Source of the DNA: CAJCIT01 sp963771305
GTDB taxonomy: Bacteria; Acidobacteriota; Terriglobia; Bryobacterales; Bryobacteraceae
Direction of reading: 5' to 3'
DNA length: 64,000 bases
Assembly: GCA_963771305.1 (NCBI GenBank)
Contig: CAVYTS010000037.1
Span: 1 to 64,000, forward strand
In this document: positions 34,564 to 42,219 of the stretch, piece by piece
Position numbering within the stretch: position 1 is the stretch's first letter
Layout of the letters: each line of letters begins with the position of its first letter
Notes under the pieces: generated by a model
Seen by the model: the letters and a program-made list of their open reading frames with translations, nothing else
The model's database searches: none
What the model was told of the DNA's origin: nothing
Position numbers and translations under genes: made by a program

Positions 34564-35256
34564 TTGTCCTTCAAAATGTTGGCCGGTGGAATCCGCGCCT
34601 ATCCGTCGGCCCCTTACATCATTCCATTTGCGTCGTTTCTGCTGTTTCTGGCACTATCCCACAGACTGCCCTTGAACGCGGTGTGGGAGAGTCCGGTGCG
34701 GGTCGTCCTCATGGGGATAATCTGTCTCTACTGTTGGCCCCGGGACTGCAAGTGGCAAATGGTGGCGCCAGTCACGGGGATTGTTCTGGGGATCGCGGTG
34801 TTCTTCCTCTGGATTGCGCCCGACTCACTCATCCCGGGCTATCGCAACTCGGTTCTGTTCCAAAACCCGCTTTTCGGAGAGGTGCATTCCTCGATGCCTG
34901 CCGCCGATCTGCGGAACTGGTGGGTACTGACCTGGCGATCCATCCGCGCCATTATCATTGTGCCGGTCGTCGAAGAGCTGTTTTGGCGCGCTTGGCTGAT
35001 GCGCTGGCTGATCCGGCCTGACTTCAAAAGCGTTCCAATGGGCACTTATTCGCCCGCCTCATTCTTCACCGTGGCCGTTCTATTCGCACTGGAGCATGGG
35101 TCGTACTGGGATGTTGGATTACTCACCGGTTTTGTCTACAACTGGTGGATGATTCGGACCAAGTCGGTAGCCGACTGTATTCTGGTCCATGCCGTCACCA
35201 ATGCTTGCTTATGCGTCTACGTAGTCTGGGCCGGCCAATGGCGGTACTGGCAATAA
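34564..35256 (+). CDS. CAAX-protease-related membrane protein (exosortase-associated type)
   Basis: The 230-residue polytopic protein has helices at about 18-32, 44-58, 66-83, 124-135 and further C-terminal ones. The CPBP/Abi intramembrane protease motifs are present: EExxxR in VPVVEELFWRAWLMRWL, an H in FALEHGSYWDVGLLTG, and HAVTN near the end. Overall it matches the pattern of the CAAX prenyl protease-related family (TIGR03008) linked to exosortase/PEP-CTERM systems, recalled from family descriptions and not searched. Start codon TTG at 34564 follows the lipoprotein gene by 5 bp; in-frame ATG at 34576 is an alternative. No exosortase or sorting-signal protein is visible nearby. Substrate unknown. 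Confidence 0.82.
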   Translation: MSFKMLAGGIRAYPSAPYIIPFASFLLFLALSHRLPLNAVWESPVRVVLMGIICLYCWPRDCKWQMVAPVTGIVLGIAVFFLWIAPDSLIPGYRNSVLFQNPLFGEVHSSMPAADLRNWWVLTWRSIRAIIIVPVVEELFWRAWLMRWLIRPDFKSVPMGTYSPASFFTVAVLFALEHGSYWDVGLLTGFVYNWWMIRTKSVADCILVHAVTNACLCVYVVWAGQWRYWQ

Positions 35257-35380
35257 TGTGAAAACTCCAGCCAAAGAACCGCACGCGTCAGCAGGCGGAC
35301 ATTCCGATCTCCTGAATATATAAACCCTGCGATACCCTGAGAAAAGTTCAGGCATCTGAGACATCAAGAAGGACATAACA

Positions 35381-37333
35381 ATGACCACGCAGTCTGGAAT
35401 CGACTCCGTTCTCAAAGAGGCACGGGTCTTTAATCCGCCGGCGGAATTTCAAGCCCGGGCGAACGTGGCGAGTATCGCCGACTACGAAAGACTCTACCGC
35501 GAAGCTGACGAAGATCCGGAGACTTTTTGGGGAGAGATCGCCGAAGATTTGCACTGGTTTAAGAATTGGGACAAGGTTCTCGAGTGGAAGGCCCCCTTCG
35601 CCAAGTGGTTCGTGGGCGCCCAGACGAACATCTCTTACAACTGTCTCGATCGTCACGTGGCAGGCTGGCGCCGCAACAAAGCAGCACTGATTTGGGAGGG
35701 CGAGCCGGGAGATGTTCAAACGCTCACTTTCCAACAGTTGCTCAGTGAAGTCTCCAAGTTCTCTAATGTCCTCAAGTCGCTCGGCGTTCAAAAGGGCGAC
35801 CGCGTGGCCATTTACATGGGAATGACGCCGGCGCTTCCCATAGCCCTGCTCGCCTGCGCGCGCATCGGCGCACCCCATACCGTGATCTTTGGTGGCTTTT
35901 CGGCCACCGCGCTAGTGGATCGAATTCACGATTGCCAGGCTTCGTTCGTGATCACCCAAGACGGTACGTACCGCCGCGGCGCCGAGATCAAGTTGAAACC
36001 GACAGTGGATGAAGCGCTCAGTTCCTGCCCCACAGTGAAGAGATGCGTGGTCTTCCAGCGGACCAAGTCGAACGTGACCATGGTGGAAGGGCGCGACGTC
36101 TGGTGGCACGACGCAATGAAAGTCGCCTCAAGCGAGTGCCCAGCCGAGCCGCTGGACGCCGAGCATCCGCTGTTCCTGCTCTATACATCCGGCACAACCG
36201 GCAAACCGAAGGGAATCCTGCACACCACCGGCGGCTACATGGTAGGAACCTACGCCTCGGCGAAGTGGGTTTTCGACCTGCGCGAGGAAGACATCTACTG
36301 GTGCACCGCTGACATCGGCTGGGTTACCGGCCACAGTTATATCGTGTATGGGCCACTGCTAAATGGCACCACGACGCTCATCTATGAGGGTGGCCCCATG
36401 TGGCCCAAGCCCGATCGCTTCTGGGAAATGATCGATCGCCATCAAGTCTCAATCCTCTATACGGCGCCGACGGCGATCCGCGCACTAATGCGTTTGGGCA
36501 ACGAGTGGCCACAGAAACACGCCATGAAGTCGTTGCGGCTGCTGGGCTCGGTCGGCGAACCAATCAACCCGGAGGCCTGGATGTGGTACCGGGAGCAAAT
36601 TGGGCGGAATCGCTGTCCCATCGTAGACACTTGGTGGCAAACCGAGACGGGCATGATCATGATCTCGCCTTTACCTGGGGCGACGCCGACGAAGCCGGGA
36701 TCGGCAACGCGGCCACTGCCTGGCGTCGCCGCTGACGTGGTAACCCGTGAAGGCGATTCCGTGCCTCTGGGTGGCGGTGGATACCTGGTGATCAAGAAGC
36801 CCTGGCCGGCAATGCTTCGTAACATCTACGGTGACCCGGATCGCTTCAAGCAGCAATACTGGTCGCAACTGCCGGGAATTTACTTCACGGGCGACGGCGC
36901 GCGCAAGGACCAAGACGGTTACATCTGGATTATGGGCCGCATTGACGATGTCATAAACGTCTCTGGACACCGCCTCAGCACTATGGAAGTGGAATCGGCG
37001 CTCGTGGCGCATCCAAAGGTAGCCGAAGCGGCGGTGGTGGGTCGCCCCGATGAGGTAAAGGGTCAGGCGATCGCAGCTTTCGTGACTTTGAAGGCGGGGC
37101 TTCAGCCTTCAGAAGAACTGAAGAACGAACTGCGCGCCTGGGTAGCGCATGAGATAGGGTCTCTCGCCAAACCGGACGACATCCGTTTCACCGATGCGCT
37201 GCCCAAAACGCGCAGCGGAAAGATCATGCGGCGCCTTCTGCGCGACGTTGCGAGCGGCACGGAACTAAAGGGTGACACGACCACGCTCGAAGACATTTCC
37301 GTACTGGCGAAGTTGCGCTCCGACGAAGAGTAG
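35381..37333 (+). CDS. acsA: Acetyl-coenzyme A synthetase
   Basis: This is a full-length ACS of 650 residues that activates acetate with ATP and CoA to acetyl-CoA. Motifs: A3 loop YTSGTTGKPKG, the WCTADIGWVTGHSY and WWQTETG core, and the terminal PKTRSGKIMRR with K614, the residue normally controlled by Pat acetylation. N-terminal NISYNCLDRHV is the ACS domain. AAGGA lies 7 bp before the ATG at 35381. The leader has a -10-like TATATAA element around 35318 and a short CCTGA/TCAGG stem-loop near 35335-35355. It stands alone on the strand, between the exosortase-like pair and a decayed gene. Confidence 0.97.
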   Translation: MTTQSGIDSVLKEARVFNPPAEFQARANVASIADYERLYREADEDPETFWGEIAEDLHWFKNWDKVLEWKAPFAKWFVGAQTNISYNCLDRHVAGWRRNKAALIWEGEPGDVQTLTFQQLLSEVSKFSNVLKSLGVQKGDRVAIYMGMTPALPIALLACARIGAPHTVIFGGFSATALVDRIHDCQASFVITQDGTYRRGAEIKLKPTVDEALSSCPTVKRCVVFQRTKSNVTMVEGRDVWWHDAMKVASSECPAEPLDAEHPLFLLYTSGTTGKPKGILHTTGGYMVGTYASAKWVFDLREEDIYWCTADIGWVTGHSYIVYGPLLNGTTTLIYEGGPMWPKPDRFWEMIDRHQVSILYTAPTAIRALMRLGNEWPQKHAMKSLRLLGSVGEPINPEAWMWYREQIGRNRCPIVDTWWQTETGMIMISPLPGATPTKPGSATRPLPGVAADVVTREGDSVPLGGGGYLVIKKPWPAMLRNIYGDPDRFKQQYWSQLPGIYFTGDGARKDQDGYIWIMGRIDDVINVSGHRLSTMEVESALVAHPKVAEAAVVGRPDEVKGQAIAAFVTLKAGLQPSEELKNELRAWVAHEIGSLAKPDDIRFTDALPKTRSGKIMRRLLRDVASGTELKGDTTTLEDISVLAKLRSDEE

Positions 37334-37411
37334 GGCGGGGAGCGGCATTGAGGCACGTAAATCCGCAAACGCGTCGCGGCCGAATTACCGGCGTGATACT
37401 CCTTTATTGGG

Positions 37412-37751
37412 ATGAGACGCACAATAACAATTGCGGCGATTGCCTCGTGGGCGACATGCTTGTGCGTTGCGCAGCCGGGGGGCTCCCTGCCGGCTGTACT
37501 TACTAGCGAAGGTAAGCAGTTGTCGGCAGCCAATACCGTCGCAACACTCGTAGCCCATCTCCAATCGCAAACCGTTCTCAACTTCGCATCGGCGCTCCCG
37601 ATGGTGTACTCTTTGCCGCCGGAGGTTCCACCGGTTCCGCGACGACAGGTTCGGTAAGCGATGGCTGACCTTCTACCTGCAAGACGTAACTGGCGGCAAG
37701 CCGCTGACTGCCGCAAACACGTTGGGCACGTTGGTCGTGCACCTGGAGTAG
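37412..37751 (+). pseudogene. Decayed small secreted protein (frameshift)
   Basis: Frame 2 opens with a signal peptide (MRRTITIAAIASWATCLCVA) and the stretch GKQLSAANTVATLVAHLQ, and ends at TAA near 37655. In a neighbouring frame, 37640-37751 encodes RFGKRWLTFYLQDVTGGKPL, then TAANTLGTLVVHLE and a stop at 37749-37751. The two halves carry the same motif (G-K-x-L-[ST]-AANT-[LV]-[GA]-TLV-[VA]-HL), so the region seems to be one degenerate gene with an internal repeat and a +1 shift near 37640, or two tandem remnants. No functional family recognised. 37752-37831 is a short spacer. Confidence 0.4.
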
Positions 37752-37831
37752 CTGCATTCGTCATCCTCTTCTCGCAGGGAGGACTGGACCGCGACACCGG
37801 CAAGGATATCCTGATGAACGAGTGAATAACG

Positions 37832-39085
37832 ATGCAGCAACCATCCCTTAACCGCCATGAGATTGCCGAAGCCGTCACCGCCACGCTGGCGAACGCCCGA
37901 TTTATCGACGTCCACACTCACCTATTCACTCCATCCCTGGGGTCGCTCGGACTCTGGGGCATTGACGAACTGATTACCTACCACTATCTCGAAGCAGAAT
38001 TGTTCCGTTCTTCACCGGTGAAGCCGACTCAGTACTTTGCGCTTTCGAAAGTCGAGCAGGCGGATCTGATATGGAAGACGTTGTTTGTTGAGCATCCACC
38101 AGTTTCGGAGGCCTCGCGCGGCGTCGTTGCCGTGCTGAAGGCCTTCGATTTGCCAACGGCTTCATCCGACCTGCGCGAGGCCCGCGCCTGGTTTTCCAAA
38201 CAAGAGATCGGCTCGCATATCGATCATGTTTTTCAACTCGCCGGCATCAGCGAGGCGGCCATGACGAACGACCCGCTTGATCCGGCTGAGGGCCCGCTGT
38301 GGAAGCAAGGGTCGCACCAGCATCCGCTCTTGCACCCAGTGCTCCGTCTGGATCGAATTCTGAACAAATGGGCTGACAATTGGCAGACGGTGGCGGCCGA
38401 CGGGTTCGACGTCGAAGCCAGGGGAACAGGCGAGACAATCACCGAGGTTCGCCGGTTTCTGGTGGGCTGCTGCGAGCGCATGAAGCCGGTGTACATGGCC
38501 GTCTCTCTGCCCGATACATTCCGGTGTCCGGCTGATGATTTGCGGACTTCGCTCCTTAGTGGCGCGGTGTTGCCCGTTTGCCGAGAGTTCGACATTCCCT
38601 TGTCGTTGATGATTGGCGTTCGCCTTCAGGTGAATCCGGCACTTCGTCTCGCCGGCGATGCCTCCGGCATGGCTGACCTGAGGTCGCTTGAGTACTTGTG
38701 CCGCTCCTGCCCGAGCAACCGGTTCTTGGTCAGCGTCTTGAGCCGCGAGAACCAGCACGAACTCTGCGTCTATGCGCGTAAGTTCGCGAACCTGCTGCCG
38801 TTTGGATGCTGGTGGTTCTTGAACAATCCGTCGATCGTAGAAGAGATCACGCGCGAACGACTGGAAATGCTTGGCACGACCTTCATCCCACAGCATTCGG
38901 ACGCGCGAATACTCGAACAGGTGATCTACAAGTGGCGCAACACCCGGCGCACGCTGGCGCCGATTCTGACCAACACATATCGACTCTTAGCCGAAGATGG
39001 GCGTCCCGTCTCGAAGCAGGACATCGAGCAAGACGTTGACCGCTTGTTCCGGCGGAACTTTCAAGAGTTCATTAAGCCCGATTAG
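37832..39085 (+). CDS. Uronate-isomerase-like amidohydrolase
   Basis: The 417-residue protein of the amidohydrolase superfamily has a first metal motif HTH (H28-T-H30 in FIDVHTHLF) and the ELITYHYL stretch like that of glucuronate isomerase (UxaC). Later blocks (FLVSVLSRENQHELCVYARKF, FGCWWFLNNPSIVEEITRERLEMLG, FIPQHSDARI) also match the C-terminal part of UxaC-type proteins. It is shorter than E. coli UxaC (~470), and no hexuronate pathway genes lie nearby, so the substrate may be another sugar or an unrelated compound. Not linked to neighbours in an obvious operon. Start ATG 37832; ribosome-binding site weak. Confidence 0.72.
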   Translation: MQQPSLNRHEIAEAVTATLANARFIDVHTHLFTPSLGSLGLWGIDELITYHYLEAELFRSSPVKPTQYFALSKVEQADLIWKTLFVEHPPVSEASRGVVAVLKAFDLPTASSDLREARAWFSKQEIGSHIDHVFQLAGISEAAMTNDPLDPAEGPLWKQGSHQHPLLHPVLRLDRILNKWADNWQTVAADGFDVEARGTGETITEVRRFLVGCCERMKPVYMAVSLPDTFRCPADDLRTSLLSGAVLPVCREFDIPLSLMIGVRLQVNPALRLAGDASGMADLRSLEYLCRSCPSNRFLVSVLSRENQHELCVYARKFANLLPFGCWWFLNNPSIVEEITRERLEMLGTTFIPQHSDARILEQVIYKWRNTRRTLAPILTNTYRLLAEDGRPVSKQDIEQDVDRLFRRNFQEFIKPD

Positions 39086-39110
39086 AAACAGGGCGACAGC
39101 ATTAAAGGTT

Positions 39111-39147
39111 GGTAGACACGCTACCCAGACCTGGGTTAATTGGGTAG
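39111..39147. promoter_or_regulatory. Overlapping inverted repeats at the padR promoter
   Basis: Three interlocking inverted repeats occur upstream of padR: GGTAG/CTACC (39111-39115/39121-39125), ACCCAG/CTGGGT (39123-39128/39131-39136) and CTACCC/GGGTAG (39121-39126/39142-39147). PadR repressors bind inverted repeats at their own promoters and repress adjacent efflux genes, so this is a strong operator candidate. The last arm touches the TTGGGTAGA just before the possible ATG at 39149. Confidence 0.5.
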
Positions 39148-39163
39148 AATGTCTTCTGACACT

Positions 39164-39520
39164 ATGCCCAAAAAGACACCCGACAGAATTGAGCTGTTAC
39201 AAGGGACGTTGGACATGCTGATCCTCCGCACGCTCTTGTTCGGGGCCGCCCACGGACACCAGATCGCCAAACACATTCAGCGCACCACGGACGAGCTGCT
39301 GCAGGTGGAGCACGGTTCGCTTTATCCAGCTCTTCACCGTTTGGAGCGGAAGGGTTGGGTGGTTGCGACATGGGAACTCGCTGGGAAGGATCTGAAACGA
39401 GAGTTTAAGTATTACCGGCTCACTCTTGCGGGGAAAAAGCAGCTGACGGCTGAGGAATCGAAGTGGAAGCGGATGGCTGAGGCCATTGCCCGTGTGATGT
39501 GGCCGGCCGAGGAGGGCTGA
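39164..39520 (+). CDS. PadR-family transcriptional regulator (acidobacterial type)
   Basis: The 118-residue winged-helix protein opens LLQGTLDMLILRTLLFG, has GHQIAKHIQRTTDELLQVEHGSLYPALHRLERKGWV (recognition helix and wing), and ends with a helical dimerisation tail, the small PadR-s2 layout. MPKKTPDRIELLQGTLD is the usual N-terminus of these acidobacterial PadR proteins, so ATG 39164 is preferred to TTG 39140 or ATG 39149. It should repress the following duplicated permease genes and perhaps itself through the inverted repeats just upstream. The stop is 1 bp before the first permease ATG, so they are one operon. Confidence 0.93.
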   Translation: MPKKTPDRIELLQGTLDMLILRTLLFGAAHGHQIAKHIQRTTDELLQVEHGSLYPALHRLERKGWVVATWELAGKDLKREFKYYRLTLAGKKQLTAEESKWKRMAEAIARVMWPAEEG

Positions 39521-39521
39521 C

Positions 39522-42134
39522 ATGGCTTGGTGGTGGCGTGGAACTCGGGATGAAGACCTGGAACGTGAGTTGCGATCCCACCTGGAACTCGAGGCCGCCG
39601 AACAGCAGGATAACGGCCTGTCGGCGGAGGCGGCCCGCTATTCCGCCCGGCGCGCACTCGGAAACACGACGCTCGTAAAAGAAGATACCCGGGCAGCGTG
39701 GGGAGGAGTGTGGCTCGAGACAGCCGGGCAGGATATTCGGTTGGCGGCGCGTGCTTTACTCAGACGCCGTGGCGTAAGCGCCATGGCGATCTTAACGTTG
39801 GCGCTAGGAACCGGCGCGAACACATCGATCTTCAGTATTGTGAACACAGTGCTACTGAGGCCGCTGCCGTTCAGGGATGCCGGCCGCCTGGTTACGGTAT
39901 GGAGTTACAACCGGCCGAAAGGCTTCAACACCGATCAGGTTTCGCCGCTTGACTTTGCCGATTGGAAAGCGCAGAACCACGCATTCGAAGACATGGCCGC
40001 ATCCACGGACGCCATGTACACACTGACCGGCCGAGGTGAGCCGACACCGATTATCGGATATCAGTTCTCGGCGAATTTTTTCCAGGTGCTCGACGTCAAG
40101 CCGCTTCTCGGCCGCAATTTCCGGCAGGAAGAAGAGGAACCCGGCAAAAACCGCGCGGCTGTGCTCAGTTATCGCCTATGGCAGAGACGCTTCGGCGGCG
40201 ACCCATTGCTGCTAGGTAAAACCCTCACGCTCGATGCGACTCCCTATAGGGTCATTGGAATCATGCCGCCGGGCGTGGAATATCCCGGAACGACCGAGCT
40301 GTGGACTCCACTGACGGTCCCGCGTGAGGCGACCAACGATCGTGCTTATCGCTTCCTGCGCATTATCGCCCGATTGAAGCCGGGGGTGACGACGCGGCAG
40401 GCGCAAACGGAAATGAGCGCCATCGCCCATCGTTTGTCACGCGAGCATCCGGAAACCAACAAAGACGAAGACGCAACCAACATCATTGGCCTGCGCGAAA
40501 TGATCAGCGGTGACATTCGTGCCCCGCTCTTGATTCTGCTGTGTGCGGTAGGATTCGTGCTCCTGATCGCGTGCGCCAACGTATCCAACCTGCTTCTGGT
40601 CCAAGCTGCGAGCCGTCAGAAGGAGCTGGCTGTGCGCTGCGCGCTTGGTGCGAGCCGCTCCAGATTGATACGTCAGCTTCTGACGGAGAGCATCGTGCTG
40701 GGGCTGGCGAGCGGGGTTTTCGGCCTGCTGCTGGCGTGGGTTTCCACGGAAATCTTGGTGACGCTCATTCCCGCTACCATTTCGAAACTTAAGATCCCAC
40801 GGCTGGAGCACATTCCTATTGATGCACGCGTGCTTGCTTTCGCACTGGCTGTCTCCTTCGTGAGCGCCCTGGTCTTCGGAGCCATTCCGGCAGTGAGCGC
40901 CGCGCGCCGCGAGGCGAATGAGTCATTGAAAGAGTCGGAGCGATCTTTCGCCGGCAGCTTGCCGGGACGACGTTTTCGCAGTTCGCTGGTAGCGGTCGAA
41001 GTCGCCTTGTCGCTGGTACTTCTTGCCGCTGCCGGGCTGACGATGAAGAGCTTCGCCTACCTGCTTGGCGGGGATCTGGGATTCAACCCGAAGAATGTCT
41101 TGACGCTTCGCCTTCTGTTGCCACCACAGAAATATCCGACAGAAGAGAAACAGAGGGCGTTCAGCGACCAGATCTTGAACCGGTTGCAGGCGCTGCCTGG
41201 AGTCAAAGCAGTTGGAAGCGTGACCTTTCTGCCTCTCAGTGGATGGTGGGGCAGTCGCGGCGTTTCAATGGCTGAGTCGAAGACTCGAAGCCAGCAGCGC
41301 GTGGCGATTTGGAGTTCCGTTACACCTGGCTATTTTAAAGCCTTGCGCGTTTCTCTCATCAAAGGCCGTTTTTTTTCGGATGGTGACGCCAGTAGGACAG
41401 CCCCCGTCGCAATTGTCAGCCAGTCGCTCGCCCGCCAACTCGCACCCGAAGGTGACTTGTTGGACAAGCGCATAAACGTGGACGGCACGAAGTCGCCGGT
41501 TACCGTCGTCGGTGTCGTTGCCGATATACACCAGCTGGGGATGACATCTGAAATGACTTCCGAAGTCTACCTGCCCTACTCACAAGTGCCGGCCCCTATC
41601 ATCTGTCTCGCCATTCACACGGCAAACGATCCGTCGAGCCTTGCCGGCGCAGCGCAACGTGAGATTTGGTCAGAAGACAAAGATCAGGCCGTGTCCTTCG
41701 TCATGAGCATGCAGCAATTGGTGTGTGAATCATTGGTCACTCAACGCGTCCTGACCTTGGTTCTCGGCGTATTCGCGGGAATGGCGTTCCTGATGTCGGC
41801 GGTCGGAATCTACGCCGTCATTTCGTTTTCCGTGGCGCAGCGGACTCATGAGATCGGGGTACGGAGGGCGTTGGGTGCCCATCCTCGAGATGTCTTGAAG
41901 CTAGTGGTTCGACAGGGACTCCTGCCGGTCACCATAGGTCTCGCGTTTGGCTTGGCCATATCGTTTGGGCTGCTTCGCCTCCTTTCCACCTGGCTTTATG
42001 GTGTTCGACCCGCGGACCCGCTGACCCTGACAACCGTTTCGATCGCATTGCTCGGAGCGGCGCTGCTCGCAAGTTATGTGCCCGCAAACCGGGCAACAAG
42101 AGTCGACCCATTGACGGCCTTACGTTATGAATAG
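39522..42134 (+). CDS. ADOP-family ABC permease (MacB/FtsX-like, duplicated)
   Basis: The 870-residue permease has a short N-terminal helical prefix (EDLERELRSHLELEAAEQQ), then two MacB-type halves. Each has a transmembrane helix, a periplasmic MacB_PCD domain (FSANFFQVLDVKPLLGRNF is one) and an FtsX three-helix bundle (LLILLCAVGFVLLIACANVSNLLL; MAFLMSAVGIYAVISFSVAQRTHEIGVRRALGA). The C-terminal RATRVDPLTALRYE is the classic ending. Acidobacterial duplicated orphan permeases (TIGR03434) occur next to PadR and lack a cognate ATPase gene. The role is probably export or envelope stress; substrate unknown. GAGGAGGG precedes its ATG inside the padR end. Confidence 0.95.
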   Translation: MAWWWRGTRDEDLERELRSHLELEAAEQQDNGLSAEAARYSARRALGNTTLVKEDTRAAWGGVWLETAGQDIRLAARALLRRRGVSAMAILTLALGTGANTSIFSIVNTVLLRPLPFRDAGRLVTVWSYNRPKGFNTDQVSPLDFADWKAQNHAFEDMAASTDAMYTLTGRGEPTPIIGYQFSANFFQVLDVKPLLGRNFRQEEEEPGKNRAAVLSYRLWQRRFGGDPLLLGKTLTLDATPYRVIGIMPPGVEYPGTTELWTPLTVPREATNDRAYRFLRIIARLKPGVTTRQAQTEMSAIAHRLSREHPETNKDEDATNIIGLREMISGDIRAPLLILLCAVGFVLLIACANVSNLLLVQAASRQKELAVRCALGASRSRLIRQLLTESIVLGLASGVFGLLLAWVSTEILVTLIPATISKLKIPRLEHIPIDARVLAFALAVSFVSALVFGAIPAVSAARREANESLKESERSFAGSLPGRRFRSSLVAVEVALSLVLLAAAGLTMKSFAYLLGGDLGFNPKNVLTLRLLLPPQKYPTEEKQRAFSDQILNRLQALPGVKAVGSVTFLPLSGWWGSRGVSMAESKTRSQQRVAIWSSVTPGYFKALRVSLIKGRFFSDGDASRTAPVAIVSQSLARQLAPEGDLLDKRINVDGTKSPVTVVGVVADIHQLGMTSEMTSEVYLPYSQVPAPIICLAIHTANDPSSLAGAAQREIWSEDKDQAVSFVMSMQQLVCESLVTQRVLTLVLGVFAGMAFLMSAVGIYAVISFSVAQRTHEIGVRRALGAHPRDVLKLVVRQGLLPVTIGLAFGLAISFGLLRLLSTWLYGVRPADPLTLTTVSIALLGAALLASYVPANRATRVDPLTALRYE

Positions 42135-42166
42135 AGCCCGCGGGCAAGCATCTTTAGCCGCTCCTA

Positions 42167-42215
42167 TTGACAGTCTATAGGTCTCCGCTGTACTCTTCAT
42201 ATAGATTCTCTATAG
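42167..42215 (+). promoter_or_regulatory. Candidate promoter and repeated TCTATAG motif between the two ADOP genes
   Basis: TTGACA at 42167-42172 is followed 18 bp later by a weak -10-like TACTCT (42191-42196). The heptamer TCTATAG flanks it at 42174-42180 and 42209-42215, with ATATAGA at 42199-42205. The repeats suggest an operator (PadR?) controlling a separate transcript for the second permease. An 85-bp spacer also argues for its own promoter. Confidence 0.4.
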
Positions 42216-42219
42216 AACC

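Noticed and set aside
27607..37333. Glycogen/acyltransferase/TPR/acs genes as one operon
   Set aside because: Gaps of 115-160 bp with hairpins and promoter-like regions; only the TPR lipoprotein and CAAX-like genes are tightly linked.
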